In this document: piece by piece, positions 22,719 through 34,100 of the stretch
Layout: each line of letters begins with the position of its first letter
How positions within the stretch are numbered: position 1 is the first letter of the stretch
Source of the DNA: Collybia mongolica
Taxonomy: Eukaryota > Basidiomycota > Agaricomycetes > Agaricales > Clitocybaceae
Assembly (NCBI GenBank): GCA_013420905.1
Contig: JAAXNY010000006.1
Location: 372,001 to 436,000 of the forward strand
DNA length: 64,000 bases
Reading direction: 5' to 3'
Translations under genes and position numbers: made by a program
The notes under the pieces: generated by a model
The model's database searches: none
Told to the model about the DNA's origin: nothing
Seen by the model: the letters and a program-made list of their open reading frames with translations, nothing else

Positions 22719-25700
22719 TTAATATAGATATGCATTCATCAATGGGGGAGTGTGTGGGAAGCCAAGGCGGGTAGAAGGCCGCGTCTGGCTTTCGTCCATC
22801 CCATTACAGAAGCAACCACATCCAGTCGGGCAAATCGGGACATCCAGGCTATTCCAGCATGATATATGTGTGACATGATAGCACTGCAGACAGTTTTTGG
22901 ATAACCCTATTGATAAGGAGTTAGATGGTAAAACTGATAATGGGCGAAGATTGTGCCAACCTTTGACAGGAAGCCTGCAGATAGTGCAGCTAGCCATGGA
23001 ACAAGGGTTGCCGCATGAAGGACACGCGTTAACCCTGTCAGGAAGAACCATGGTGCATCTTGTGCAAATGCGGACCAATCCTGTGTTACTCGCGTCAGAA
23101 ACAGGATACTAGATTACTATTTTAGTTGATTTATATTACCAATAACATGCTGATCATCTCCACCACGAGATGTGATGTATTCGCTGACAGATTTCAACAG
23201 TTCGAGGCGTTTGTGGAACAAGTTCCATCTGAACAACAATTCAGCATAGCTGTGAACATGAGAAACAAATTGCTTTATGAGGTCTGGGCTGAACACCTGT
23301 GTGGGCCTGGGAAAAATCAATTAGGGTTTGAGATGATAATTTATCAGGCGGTGTAGATTATGGACTGACTTTTCTGTTGGTGGTGGAGGGTCGAAGACAA
23401 GGACCCGTTTGATGCGGACTACATTGCCAGGATCTGTCACTTGTGCCAATGGTGTTCGTCGCCGATGTCCCGCCGAAGAAAATGAGGTGGAGGTCTTTGG
23501 AGGGAGAGTGAGGCTCTCGTTCCAGGACTTTGAAGTCGTTGTAGGCGATTGCATCGTGGAATTCGTTCTCGGGCGCCTGCGTCGAATTACTGGACTAGCA
23601 GGATCAGAAACTCGACTCATTCCGCCATTGAGGGGAGCTGGGGACTCAGGCATAATTTCTAACGGCGTAGCACGGCCTTCCCTCAGAGTATCTTGAACAC
23701 CTGTCATGAATTGTCGCATGGTCCCAGTATTGAAGAGACTAGACCATGATCCACGGGAGGAATTGGACGAGGATAGGGATGTCGGAATCTGTGGCGCAGT
23801 TGGGGATAAAGGGTGTGGCCAACTTGAAGCCGATCGGTTCGATTGGTCACTGGAATTCTTGGTGAGACTAAAATAATCTAGACCAGTGACCTTTGGAGTG
23901 TGCCGAAGTGGGTGCCGTTCTTCTTGGGCATCTGCTAACTTTACTTTTCGGCGTGCTTGAAGCAGCAGAACTGACATCATGGCTAGCATTTGTACATCTT
24001 TCGTCTTTGAGAAATCGAGATATCTAGAATGATTGATGTATGAAAAAGGGTGCTGCACCGTAAAATTGGAGTACTCACAACCGCATAACAACTTGGAGTG
24101 ATAGCTGATCAAACGTCCACCTCATGCCATTCTGCTCCTGTTCTGCAGTGGGAAAGATTGCCCCTAATGTACTAAAAACTCGCGCGTGGTCATACCGGCC
24201 ATATTCTTGCGCCACCCGTGCATTTGTTTCACAAACATCCGTGATATTCTGCGATTGGAAGATATACTGGAGGGCCACCTTTCTGTCGCCGCCCGAAATG
24301 TTCGTTGTGCTTGCAATGAACACCGTACTACGGCGGGGAGCTAGCAGAGCGTAGCTTTTCAAGAGATCGCCCAAAGGTTTCGTCTCCGAATCCCTTCGTA
24401 CTTTGTGCTGCGAAAATGTTAAGAGGTTAGTCATGATGCGAAGGATGTTGTTCCCATCTTCTGGCTTTCTGTGACCAGACGGTTTCGCCTGTCTGTCCAA
24501 AGCGGAGAGCCCAAGTCGTCGAACAGCATCTGAGATTAACGAGGGGGACTGGAACATCCGCGGCGCCACCTCAGTCGTCTGAGGAGGATCATTTGAGGGC
24601 GTTGCTGGTGAATCAGATAACCCTCGCAACACGTTTCGTACAATCCTAGGAGGTGCACGAAAGAAGCAAACTATTTCACCTGTCACCACTTTCATTCAAT
24701 GTCTTGCTATGGTAATAAGGAGGTAGATCATACCATTGGGACCGAATGTTCCTTGAGACGTTCGGGGCTCCACAAGGTTTTTGTTGTTGCGCAGCAGAGC
24801 CGTTGTGAAATCTCTGCGCATCGAGGGCTCTTCATCTTCCGATGACGACTCTGAGTCCATGGGCAAAGCTTCTCCAAGTTTCTCTTCCTCATTACCAAAC
24901 AATAAAAATCTCAGGCAATTTTCGAGACATGGCCTTCTTTGCTCCCTTATTGCACGAAGACGTCGTAATATGGTGGCGCGGTCCTTCATAGATATTAATG
25001 GATTCCGCTCCAGATCGACTGTTGGCGTGCCATGTGGGTGGCTTGCTTGTGGATATTCGCGTGGAAAGGTAAATGTAACGCGAATGAAAACTGAGGAAGA
25101 TTCACCCCACGGGCCATGGAGGCCCAGAGTGCATGTCCGTTTTTTCATAAGATCATGCTGTTGCTAAGTTAGAGAGTGTTTAGCCACAAACTATGTAACG
25201 CACCTTCTCGAGTTTAATTTTGGAAGAGGCAAGTTTTGTAAGAACAGAGGTTATCCTAATTGTTGAGTTAGCATCCAACTTGGAAGATGCATGTATTAAA
25301 GTAACTTACTCTTCTTGCAAAGTTTGGTTCCCTTCGCTCTCCTTTTTATCCTCAGTGGGATGCGCCTGGCTGTCGCTTCTCCGCCTCCTACCCGGTTCGC
25401 TCACTTGACGATCGGGACCAGAAGGGGGCCTTGACCTTGAGTTCAGTCGCGAAGCCGTTCTGCTATCCACCCCACTTGGTGGACCCGAACTGCTTCCTCT
25501 CCTATCGCCAACCTTCACGTTTGTAAGCCATGTAAGTGCATCCATTCTCGCAACACTCTTGCCACCATTATTCCCCCGACTCATTGTTCCTCCCTGGCTG
25601 CGTAAGGTGGCCATGTGCATCGGTTTTGTCGGGACCCCCGTGACCGGACGAGCGTGCTCATCGTCGGATAGAGAATCTATGGGCTCCGGGAGGGCCTGGA

Positions 25701-27694
25701 GGACAAGGTGAGGGCGAGGTGGGAGCGGTGCTCGAACCTCTGCTAAGATCGAGCGAAGTCCCACGGGAGCTGAAAGCGCGGGTAGGTACTCTGTTCCTTC
25801 GGGCGGGTTTCTAAAAGAGATAGTAGACTCCTTCTCTGCCTTGGTCCTCGGCCGTCCACGAATAGGCTCGTGTTCATGCCCAACTTTCTGTGCGAAGTTC
25901 AGGAAAGCCTTTAATTTCGAGGTTGTATAACCTACCTGCATAATATCAGTGTCCACAGGCCAAAACCGGAGAGTCCGATCCTTCGACCATGTTATTAACT
26001 GGAATTCGTCTGAGCAAGGATCAGCCAATGCTAAGATGATTAGGCAGAAAAAATTGGACAAACCTTGCCCCCCCTTTCTCCACACAAATTCCTTGACGAC
26101 ATCTTTGTGGCCCTCAAACGTCTCCACAGGCACATTTGATTGATAGTGGGCATACATCTCCAACGCAGTAACACCTCGCTGGGCCAGGCTGAGTAAGCCA
26201 TGGCCAAAGGGTAAATATCGCGCACGCCAGACAGGGTAGGTCGTTTGAATTGAGACCTTTGGGTCTACGAATCCCTTCGAATCCGTGGATTCACTGATGT
26301 CCCACACTTTGATAGTTTTGTCAAGGGAGCAAGTGACGATCTCGTTCCTCACATCATGCGACCAGTCAATCCCATAGATTTTCGAGTTGTGAGCTTTGAT
26401 TTTTGACACCGGAAGAGACCCTTTCTGAATAATCGAGGTTGGAACCATAACTACCAAGGGAAAGCAAACGTACTCTTCGATCCCAGATGAAAACTTCGTC
26501 CGCATGCGATGAAGCGAGGATATTGCCATCTTTGCGATTCCACTTGACTTGCGTGCCTCCAGCTAAGACCAAGTTAGACTCATTTTCAAACTAGTTGCGC
26601 GATGTCCTACTCTTGAATGCACATAAACCTAATTTGCACGTTCAGATATGGCCTTATCATACTCTATAACTGGTATTACCTGACGTCGGCTTTCGAGGTT
26701 CTCGAAGGTCCCAAGACCAGAGCCATGAATCTATTCCAGTGCTTATTACAGTGTCACATTCATAAGTATGCCAGTTGATATCTGTTATAGCACGGTAATG
26801 AGACTGTAAAATATGCTCAATTGACGTTTTCCCAACAAGGAGAAGGTTCCATATGAGTCTGCGAGTTTGGTTAGGTTTGTCTGACTAATGGCGCATGGAA
26901 ACAGTTTACTAACAATTTTTCGCTTGATGTCGAAACAATGTATTCGGCACGCGAAGGGTGAGGATTCCATTGAACATCGGCTACGTCCCAAGTACCGCCT
27001 TGTGGTAAGAATCGTGGTACTTCCAGGGGTGCATCGAGATCAATAATAAACAAGCCTCTGCGACTGAGGAAACGAGTAATATGTTCGTCAAAGAGGATAC
27101 TGACATAAAATGCGACGTACGCTGCCAGTACAACATCACGAGAGGCAGGACTTATGCTCATCTGTGACATAGCGCCGTCAGACCACGTATAATACAATTG
27201 CAATGCGGCTCAAAATGTTGGATTTTGGTAACTGTGCTCACATTCCCTACAGCGTCTCCTACAAGGCCTTTCATGTCAATCTGCAAACTTCGCCTAAAGT
27301 TCCCTCCGTCTTCTGGTGAGATGGGCTCTACCACCGTCGATATATCCAGTGGTTGGATATCAGTTTCCGGTTTATTATGATCCACCCGGGGGATTTCCAT
27401 GGATTTGGTAAGTGACGATATTGAGGGTCTTCTTGAGTTCAGGAGCCTCGCAGGTGGAGCAAAAATCGTGTTGTACCATTCTTGTCCTGCAATAAGAGAT
27501 TCTGTACGTTCCTCGGCATGCCATGGGAAGCTTGAGGTGGATGCATGTTTTTCGCGTTGGAATGAATCAGGAGCCCATGAAGCTCTCCGAGAGGTGGTCG
27601 AAAGAATCGCATGCTGTCTCAAATCAACACTATTCCGTCTGCTGGCTGGCAAACGAGAATCATCAAGCCGTTTCGAAGGTGAGGTTGAGGGCAT
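22719..27694 (-). CDS. WDR59: WDR59 homologue (SEA/GATOR2 subunit)
   Basis: WD40-RWD-RING protein of the SEACAT/GATOR2 complex, which controls TORC1 amino-acid signalling at the vacuole (yeast Mtc5/Sea3). The start at 27692-27694 gives a 150-aa polar N-terminus (exon 27242-27694), longer than expected. Then come WD repeats: RRGLFIIDLDAPLEVPRFL, WDVADVQWNPHPSRAEYIV, LIWNLLLVGK, HYRAITDINWHTYECDTVIS, AGGTQVKWNRKDGNILASSH, IYGIDWSHDVRNEIVTCSLD and KTIKVWDI. A middle RWD-type domain includes HGPWGESSSVFIRVTFTFPR. The tail is a Cys-rich RING (MVRICTRCTMVLPDR, CPSCGNPC, CTICRLPVKG, CLQCYHVTHISCW, CPTGCGC). Stop TAA is at 22719-22721. About a dozen introns; junctions around 23300-25300 are approximate. 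The 5' end is divergent from the hydrophobin. Confidence 0.88.
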
Positions 27695-28299
27695 TCATGC
27701 AATAACTATTTTGATAAGTGCATTCGTACCCGTGGCCCTGTATGTAGAGGCGACTCAGGCGTTCAACAAGAGACTCGAGCACGAACTTGATTTCGAAGAA
27801 ATCCGAAATGTCGGGCTGAGCTTCCGCAAACCGGAATTTGCTAAGTGTTCAAATTGTAATAATAAATAATCCTTTCATACGTCATCCGGTAAATCCGGTC
27901 CGATAGTCCTGCTCATTAACTTTCTCTTTCAACATTGTCGATGAATTCAACTATTTCGAACGCTCACGGCGTTGAAATAATACAAGGTTTAAACCTGTCT
28001 ATTCTGCTATTAGCCGTAAATATACGGCGGCTGAGGCCACACTGATTGTGCTGTATCGGACGATGGATGGCGGGTCTTGCCACCTTGGCTCTTCTGCAGA
28101 AGCGGCATTCGAGTCGGGTGGCGCGCACGATTTCACGTAAAACTTTACCAACCGAAGTTGTACCTGGTCTAAGTACTCACATATACGATCGCGTACTGAC
28201 ATATGCGACGCGTCTGACCTCGGTTCTCTCCCGTGCTCGACCTTGATTGGATTATGTGCGTCTGCCAATAAAAAACGGCGCTGCTAGAAATTAAGAAGG

Positions 28300-28306
28300 T
28301 ATAAAG
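28300..28306 (+). promoter_or_regulatory. TATA box of hydrophobin gene
   Basis: TATAAAG about 100 bp upstream of the hydrophobin ATG, followed by a pyrimidine/CA-rich leader (TCACC, TCATTC) typical of strongly expressed fungal secreted-protein genes. Confidence 0.6.
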
Positions 28307-28404
28307 AGGCCTCGTCAATTCTTCATTCCTGCAGCCTAACAATCATCTTCCGTCCTTTCTATCACCCAAAACTCACCTTCACAGTCCATCACCCTCATTC
28401 AAAC

Positions 28405-28849
28405 ATGTTCTCCAAGGTCGCCATGCTCGCCACCATCTCCCTCGCTCTCTCCGTCGCTGCCGCTCCTAGTGGCAAAGAATACAAGTGCAACACTGGCGAA
28501 GCATATTGTTGTAACCAGACTCAGCAGGCACAATCTACCAACGGCGCTGAAATCTTGTCGATTATTGGCGTAGTTGGGCAGGGTGTCACGGGTATGGTCG
28601 GGAAGAACTGCAGTCCGCTTACTGCTGTTGGACTTGGTGGTGGCGTTTCATGGTTAGTACATATGCCATACAGTCCTCCTTTGGTCCTGATTCAATTCTC
28701 TCCAGCACTCAACAACCTGTCTGCTGCGAAAATAACCACATGAGTAAGATTGACGCGTTTTTCTTTCGTGTTTTCGAGCATTGAGCTAAGGAATTCTCCT
28801 AGATGGCCTTGTCGTTGTTGGCTGCACTCCCATCAATATTGGCCTCTGA
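28405..28849 (+). CDS. class I hydrophobin
   Basis: Small secreted amphipathic protein that self-assembles at air-water interfaces and coats aerial hyphae and fruit bodies. Exons 28405-28652, 28706-28743 and 28803-28849 give 110 aa. The signal peptide is MFSKVAMLATISLALSVAAA. All eight cysteines are present in the hydrophobin order: YKCN, YCCNQ, KNCSP, a Cys rebuilt across intron 1 (SCSTQQ), PVCCENN and VVGCTPINI. Cys spacing and the C-terminal GCTPI motif fit class I of basidiomycetes. Introns at both usual positions. A TATA box precedes it. Confidence 0.95.
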
Positions 28850-29143
28850 ACAACATCAACCACGAGTTAGGTGGAGGGCAGTAGATGAATTATCATAGGG
28901 ATTAGTTTACGTTTGGGAATATACCCTAATGGTTTTCCAGTTATAAGCAACGTCTTTCCGTCTGAATTTAGTCCCCACCAGCTCGGTCCTAGCTTTAACT
29001 AATTTTGTCGTCCTTAAGAACTACGAAGCGCTGTAAATCTGTATTGTTTTCCCTGTGCTCCTCTTGTGAGGAACTGCATCGGCCAGCCTTGCCGTAGTAG
29101 ATCTTCTCTCCGAAATGATAAAACATCTACAGGGAGTATCACT
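28850..29143. other. hydrophobin 3' flank
   Basis: Untranslated and intergenic sequence up to the MITE; nothing else seen. Confidence 0.4.
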
Positions 29144-29150
29144 CGTGCAG

Positions 29151-29394
29151 CTCAGTAAAAAATAAAGTCATGCTCAGTCAGGGTAAAGTCAGCAGTAATG
29201 ACAAAGTCAACAAAAAGTTATACAAGAGTCAACAAAAATAGTAATACAAACTCATGATTTTGTCAACTTTCAATGTGGATTTGGCCATTTGGGAGGAAAT
29301 GGATGATTTTTGACTACTTTGGGCCGGCTCTTGACCATCACCTTTGGGTGATGTCGAAACTCGCGACTAATGTTTGACTTAATTTTTTACTGAG
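29151..29394. mobile_element. MITE, 244 bp, with 7-bp target duplication
   Basis: Ends are CTCAGTAAAAAATAAAGTCA and the near-perfect inverted TTGACTTAATTTTTTACTGAG. They are flanked by the direct repeat CGTGCAG at 29144-29150 and 29395-29401. Short, non-coding and AT-rich, with internal AGTCAACAAAAA-type repeats. It is a non-autonomous inverted-repeat element. The 7-bp repeat (8 bp if one mismatch is allowed) leaves the superfamily open; hAT is possible. Confidence 0.75.
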
Positions 29395-29401
29395 CGTGCA
29401 G

Positions 29402-30082
29402 GCCGAGGCGAGACCGGACGACAAGTCTTGCATGCAATAGCAGATGTTCAATGATATCTGCAAGAAATGGCCCTATGTGCTCGTCGCGTCAGATGACATC
29501 CAACTTCACGCCTTCTCTGAGCCAGGCTGTTCCACCACGAGGTACAACGGTTGGGACTACACCAATTGCGCTAGATCCCTTGTCTCCTTTGAGTAAGACG
29601 AAAGGCAACGATATGCTGGAGTGACCTGGCGTAGAATGTTCAGTGTTCAAAGTTTCGTCTGTCACTTCTTCCATAACACGCATAGAGATAATGGTCATCT
29701 AACTCCCGATCACATATGCATGGACGAGGTTGAAAATTGGTTGAATAGAGCCACTAAAGACAGGGGCCGGGCCTCTTTTAGAAACCCTGGTACCTCATTA
29801 CTGGGTATTTCTTCTGCCATCCGTTGGACTAACATCTGTCGAAGGTACTCCCTCTGATGGCGTCAAGTATTTTCTATCGAACGCTCCTTTCCGTGGGCCA
29901 GGGGGCCGCAACTCCCTGCTGTGTCCGTATCATCCTGCTCTGTGTCCACATATGCGTGATTCCGATCCTTAGGTTGCCGACCGAAGAGACTCAAAGCGGG
30001 AGATAGGATGCGTTACTAACCAAGTCAGTATAATGTTCCTCATGGTCGAAGAGGGCCCAATGAAATCTCAAGACAGTTTTCA
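29402..30082. other. intergenic, no supported gene
   Basis: Sequence between the MITE and the TRAPPC6 stop codon. Short frames only (29489-29857) with no domain. Confidence 0.4.
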
Positions 30083-30960
30083 TTACACGCCCTTGGGCAG
30101 TTTGACTTGAAAAGTACCTGTAGATATTGTTTAGAACAGAAGCAACGACTTCAATCACAGGACGTACATTGTGGTAACGACGTGACTTCGGGCACAACTA
30201 CGCCATGGAAACCTAACCTTGAGAGAGATCCCCGAATTATCCCAGCAGGCATAGCGACATACTAAAGAAATCGGGTTATCTTGGTTGCGTCTTATAATGC
30301 ATGTTGTTACAACTAACCAGTTTCGCTCGTTTCACAGCTTCAGCTCTGCCTTCCCAAGATGATAGTCTAGATATCGGCTTGAACGAATTGTCTTGTAAAA
30401 CGTATACTCCCCGATGATTGGTTCGCAGGTTGTCTACTTGCTTGTCCCAGCATGCTGCCCAAATTTCTTTGCATATGAACTTGATCGCGTCCAACGTTTC
30501 TGAAAACAATGGCTTATCCCGGCATAACCTGACAATTGTAAGTTTCATTTCAAAACAAGCCGATGTAGGTTAGGAAATACCGTTCGGTGAAATTGGCGCC
30601 TACATGGAGGCCGATAGACTCTAGTCGCGTACGCACTGCTTCCTCCTCCTCGTCCAGAGGTGTTTTGCCCGATCCTCGCGTCAGACTCGTTACAGAGTCG
30701 CGCGCCGTCTCTTTCTTAGGTGGCTGAGTGATTGTTTGAGGTGGAGGAGGCGGTAATAAGCCCGCTTCTATCATTTCTTGCTCTATCTTTTTCGCTCTCT
30801 TTGTCGCCACAGCTGCAGAATCGCGCAACGTGTTCACCAGCTCGATCAGGAAATAGTCCATGACTGCCGCGTCAATCTGGCGAATTGGAGGATCTGCTAA
30901 TGCGGCCAGGTTGAGAGGGACTAGAGCAGAATTGGCTTGTATAGAATTACGGGAAGACAT
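30083..30960 (-). CDS. TRS33: TRAPP complex subunit TRAPPC6/Trs33
   Basis: Bet3-fold subunit of the TRAPP tethering complexes acting as Rab GEF in ER-Golgi and Golgi traffic. Exons 30581-30960, 30318-30528, 30168-30261 and 30083-30117 give 239 aa with all phases consistent. Family landmarks are AAVMDYFLIELVNTL near the start, RLESIGLHVGANFTERL, FICKEIWAACWDKQVDNLRT, GVYVLQDNSFKPISRL, AMPAGIIRGSLSRLGF, and the terminal strand TSLPQC joined to TFQVKL. A Pro-rich, acidic insertion of about 60 residues (LLPPPPPQT, LDEEEEAV) sits in the N-terminal part and makes it longer than yeast or human Trs33/TRAPPC6. Divergent from UBR1 with 183 bp between starts. Confidence 0.9.
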
Positions 30961-31143
30961 TTACGATGATGGTTGAGAAATAAGGTGCGGTAATACAGCG
31001 CCGGTGAAGTAAGCGCTTGACCTCTGCTGCCAACGAGTAACCACCACCATCAACGAGTTTGACGACTCTAGTCTCTGACTGTCGTAAACGTTTTCATGCC
31101 GGGAAACATAGATTAAAGGGCGATCAACGAAAGAAACCTCAGG

Positions 31144-34100
31144 ATGTCCGGCTTCGCCAAAAAGTTCATGTCATCTTCGACCAATCCTCGCGAGCGGACT
31201 CCCGACCCCCTCCAGCACCTCCGATTCGCTCTAGAGACGATGCCAGGCTCCAGAAAATATGTTTTCACGCCTGCTACCCGCGCTGAGATCTTATCAGAGC
31301 TATATGTCGCACTCTGGGGCAATTACACGCACATGTTCCTTCCAGGCTCCAACTCAAGTTTGCCACTCCATACAACCCTTAGCGAGGTGCAGACTACTCT
31401 TGGGTTTTGCGGAGCTGGAAGAGAAGAGCCTGTAATCCCCGGAAGACCATGTAGTCATATATTCAAGAAGGGGGAAAGTTGCTTCAGGTGCAAGTGAGTA
31501 CCAGTATTATCAGGTAGTTGGTAATCACTAAGGTTCTTGTAGGGACTGCGCCCTGGACGACAGTTGTGTGATGTGTGCACGGTGTTTTCATGCAACGAAC
31601 CACACCGATCACAATGTTAGCTTCTTCATTGCTCAGCAGCCTGGGGGATGCTGTGATTGTGGAGACGAGGAAGCCTGGAGGATACCTTTGAATTGTCCAT
31701 TTCACCCCTCTGCACCCGAGTCTGAACTCCATCAGGCTCACAAGTACAGCTTGAAGTTGCCACCGCAGGAAGTGCCACCTGTACCAAACTACCCAAATCG
31801 CGTAGCTGTGCCGCCCGAATTACACGATACCATGCGCAAGACAACTGCGTATGCATTGGACTTCATCCTCGACACTTTAGACTATTCCCCTGACGAATCA
31901 ACCGTGCCTACAAACGAAGTCGATCTGCGAACGCAGCCATCGGCAGACCCCATGTCGAAGGACCAGTACTGTATTATCCTGTGGAACGATGACAAACACT
32001 CGTTTGACGAGGTAATCAAGCTTCTATGCGATATGACTAATCGTTCACGGGAGGACGCGTCTATCCTCGCTCATCGCATCGATGAAAATGGTCGAGAGAT
32101 CATTGATATGAACACCAATGTCGCCCGCTTGCTTGAGACCGCACAAGCTATCACACAGATCGACTTAGGTGTAACAATTCGCCGCGCATACGACACTTTT
32201 CGTGAACAAGTCGTAGAAGTCATCATTGAATGGCTTCTGGATCTCACGCGTAGCCGCTTGGGAACGGATACCTTGATACTCAGAGAAGTCATAGCCGCCG
32301 AACTTTTGTCCCCTCGAAGAAGGGACTTGGGCTCATATAGCGAGGATGAAAATACTTTCGCTGGCGTCCCGAGGCTGACGAGGTTGGACACAATGTTTTT
32401 GTATCACACTCGACTTTGGAAGAAGACCCGTTTGAGTGTGAAAGAAATTTATGCATCTGCTATATCTCTAAGCCGTGATCACAAACTTGCGATTGGTAGG
32501 TGTAAATCGGCTAGATCTTCAGTGTTTGCTCACATTTTTCCAAGCGGGCCACTTTGCGAATGTATATCACCGTGTGATTGACGCGTATCTTCTTATTGAT
32601 CGCGAGGCCGAGACGTCAATAAAATACTTCGCTCTCCAGCTTTTTACAGTGCCTTCGGTTGCGTTACACATTGTTCATAACCACAAACTCGTGTCGCGCC
32701 TCCTCTCCATTATCACCGCCTTCTTCACAAACCAGATTTTGGATAGACATATAGTTTATCCACCCTCTTCGACCGTCCCTCTGGACGTCGATAGTTTCCC
32801 CTTCAAGTCAAAACGGTTTATGCCCGTCTTCAGCGACTTGCGGTATCTTTGTCATACCGAATCGGTACAGGCATTGATAGCACGCCACCCCGATTACATC
32901 ACTCAATTCGCCAAAACTTGTCAACTATTTATGTGCATCAACCCGAACAAGCGCGCAGCCACAAATCATGTGGAATACGAGACAGATGCATGGATCAGTG
33001 TATTCAACGTGACACTTTCTTTGTCCCGGGTGATCAAGGTTTACGGAGAGGCATTTGTCAAAGCCAACGTGGCCGAACTAGTCGCTGCAATATCGGCCGT
33101 CGCTCACCATACCCTGTTGGTATGCACACTGTCCGAGGTCAGATTGGATCGAAACAAATTTGCCCCCATCACCTTCCATGAAGTCGTTTTTGGTGATGCA
33201 GAATATCAGATAATCCAGTTTGACGTTTTGGACGGATGGGTTAGCTTCCATCATTCGTTACATTGGTTGCTTGCGGAGCTTTTCAAACATGTTAACCTTC
33301 TTACGGAGGAGGGTTTGGCGAGCATCGGGCTCTCTGGCGTACGCGATATTTTTCTCCGAAAAGCCAGCGAACAGGCCATTTTAACTATCTTTGATTTTCC
33401 ACTCCGAGGTACGTTCGAACAATCATGTTTTGCGCTTCCTGGCAATAAAATGGTCTTGTAGTTCTTGCCATGATTGCCCAGATACGAACTGGCCTCTGGG
33501 TTCGCAATGGTTTTGCGATTCGTGGACAGCTTCTCCATTACCGGGATTACATGCTACGAGAGCTATGCTATGATCAGGATCTTTTTATGCTTCAAGTCGC
33601 CCTTATCACACTTGACCACAACACAGTCATCGTTACGATTATTGATCGGTTTGGGCTGCTTGGATACTTCACAGGCGCATTCCATCATCCTACGTATGAA
33701 GGTCCTCAGCTTTCGAGCATGGTGGAGGAAGTCCTTTATGTATTGATTACCATTCTGAGCGAAACCGCCAACCCATCCAGGATGCCCATCACTGCTGCAG
33801 TTAGACGTGAAATCGTCCACGCACTGGCCATGGGGCCGTGCTCTTATACAGATCTCGTCAAACGTGTTGCGGAACGACTTGTAGAAGATATTTGTTTCGA
33901 GCGAACCCTCAGGGACGTCGCAAATTTCCGCCCGCCTGAATCGGCGACCGATTCGGGCTTGTACGAGCTCAAGGACGAAGCCTTCGACGAGGTCAACCCC
34001 TTTTTCTATCACTATACTCGGAACAAGCGTGAAGAGGTCGAGAATATCCTTCGTTCACGACTGAAGAAAAAGACGGGAGTTGTAGATCCTATTATTATCC

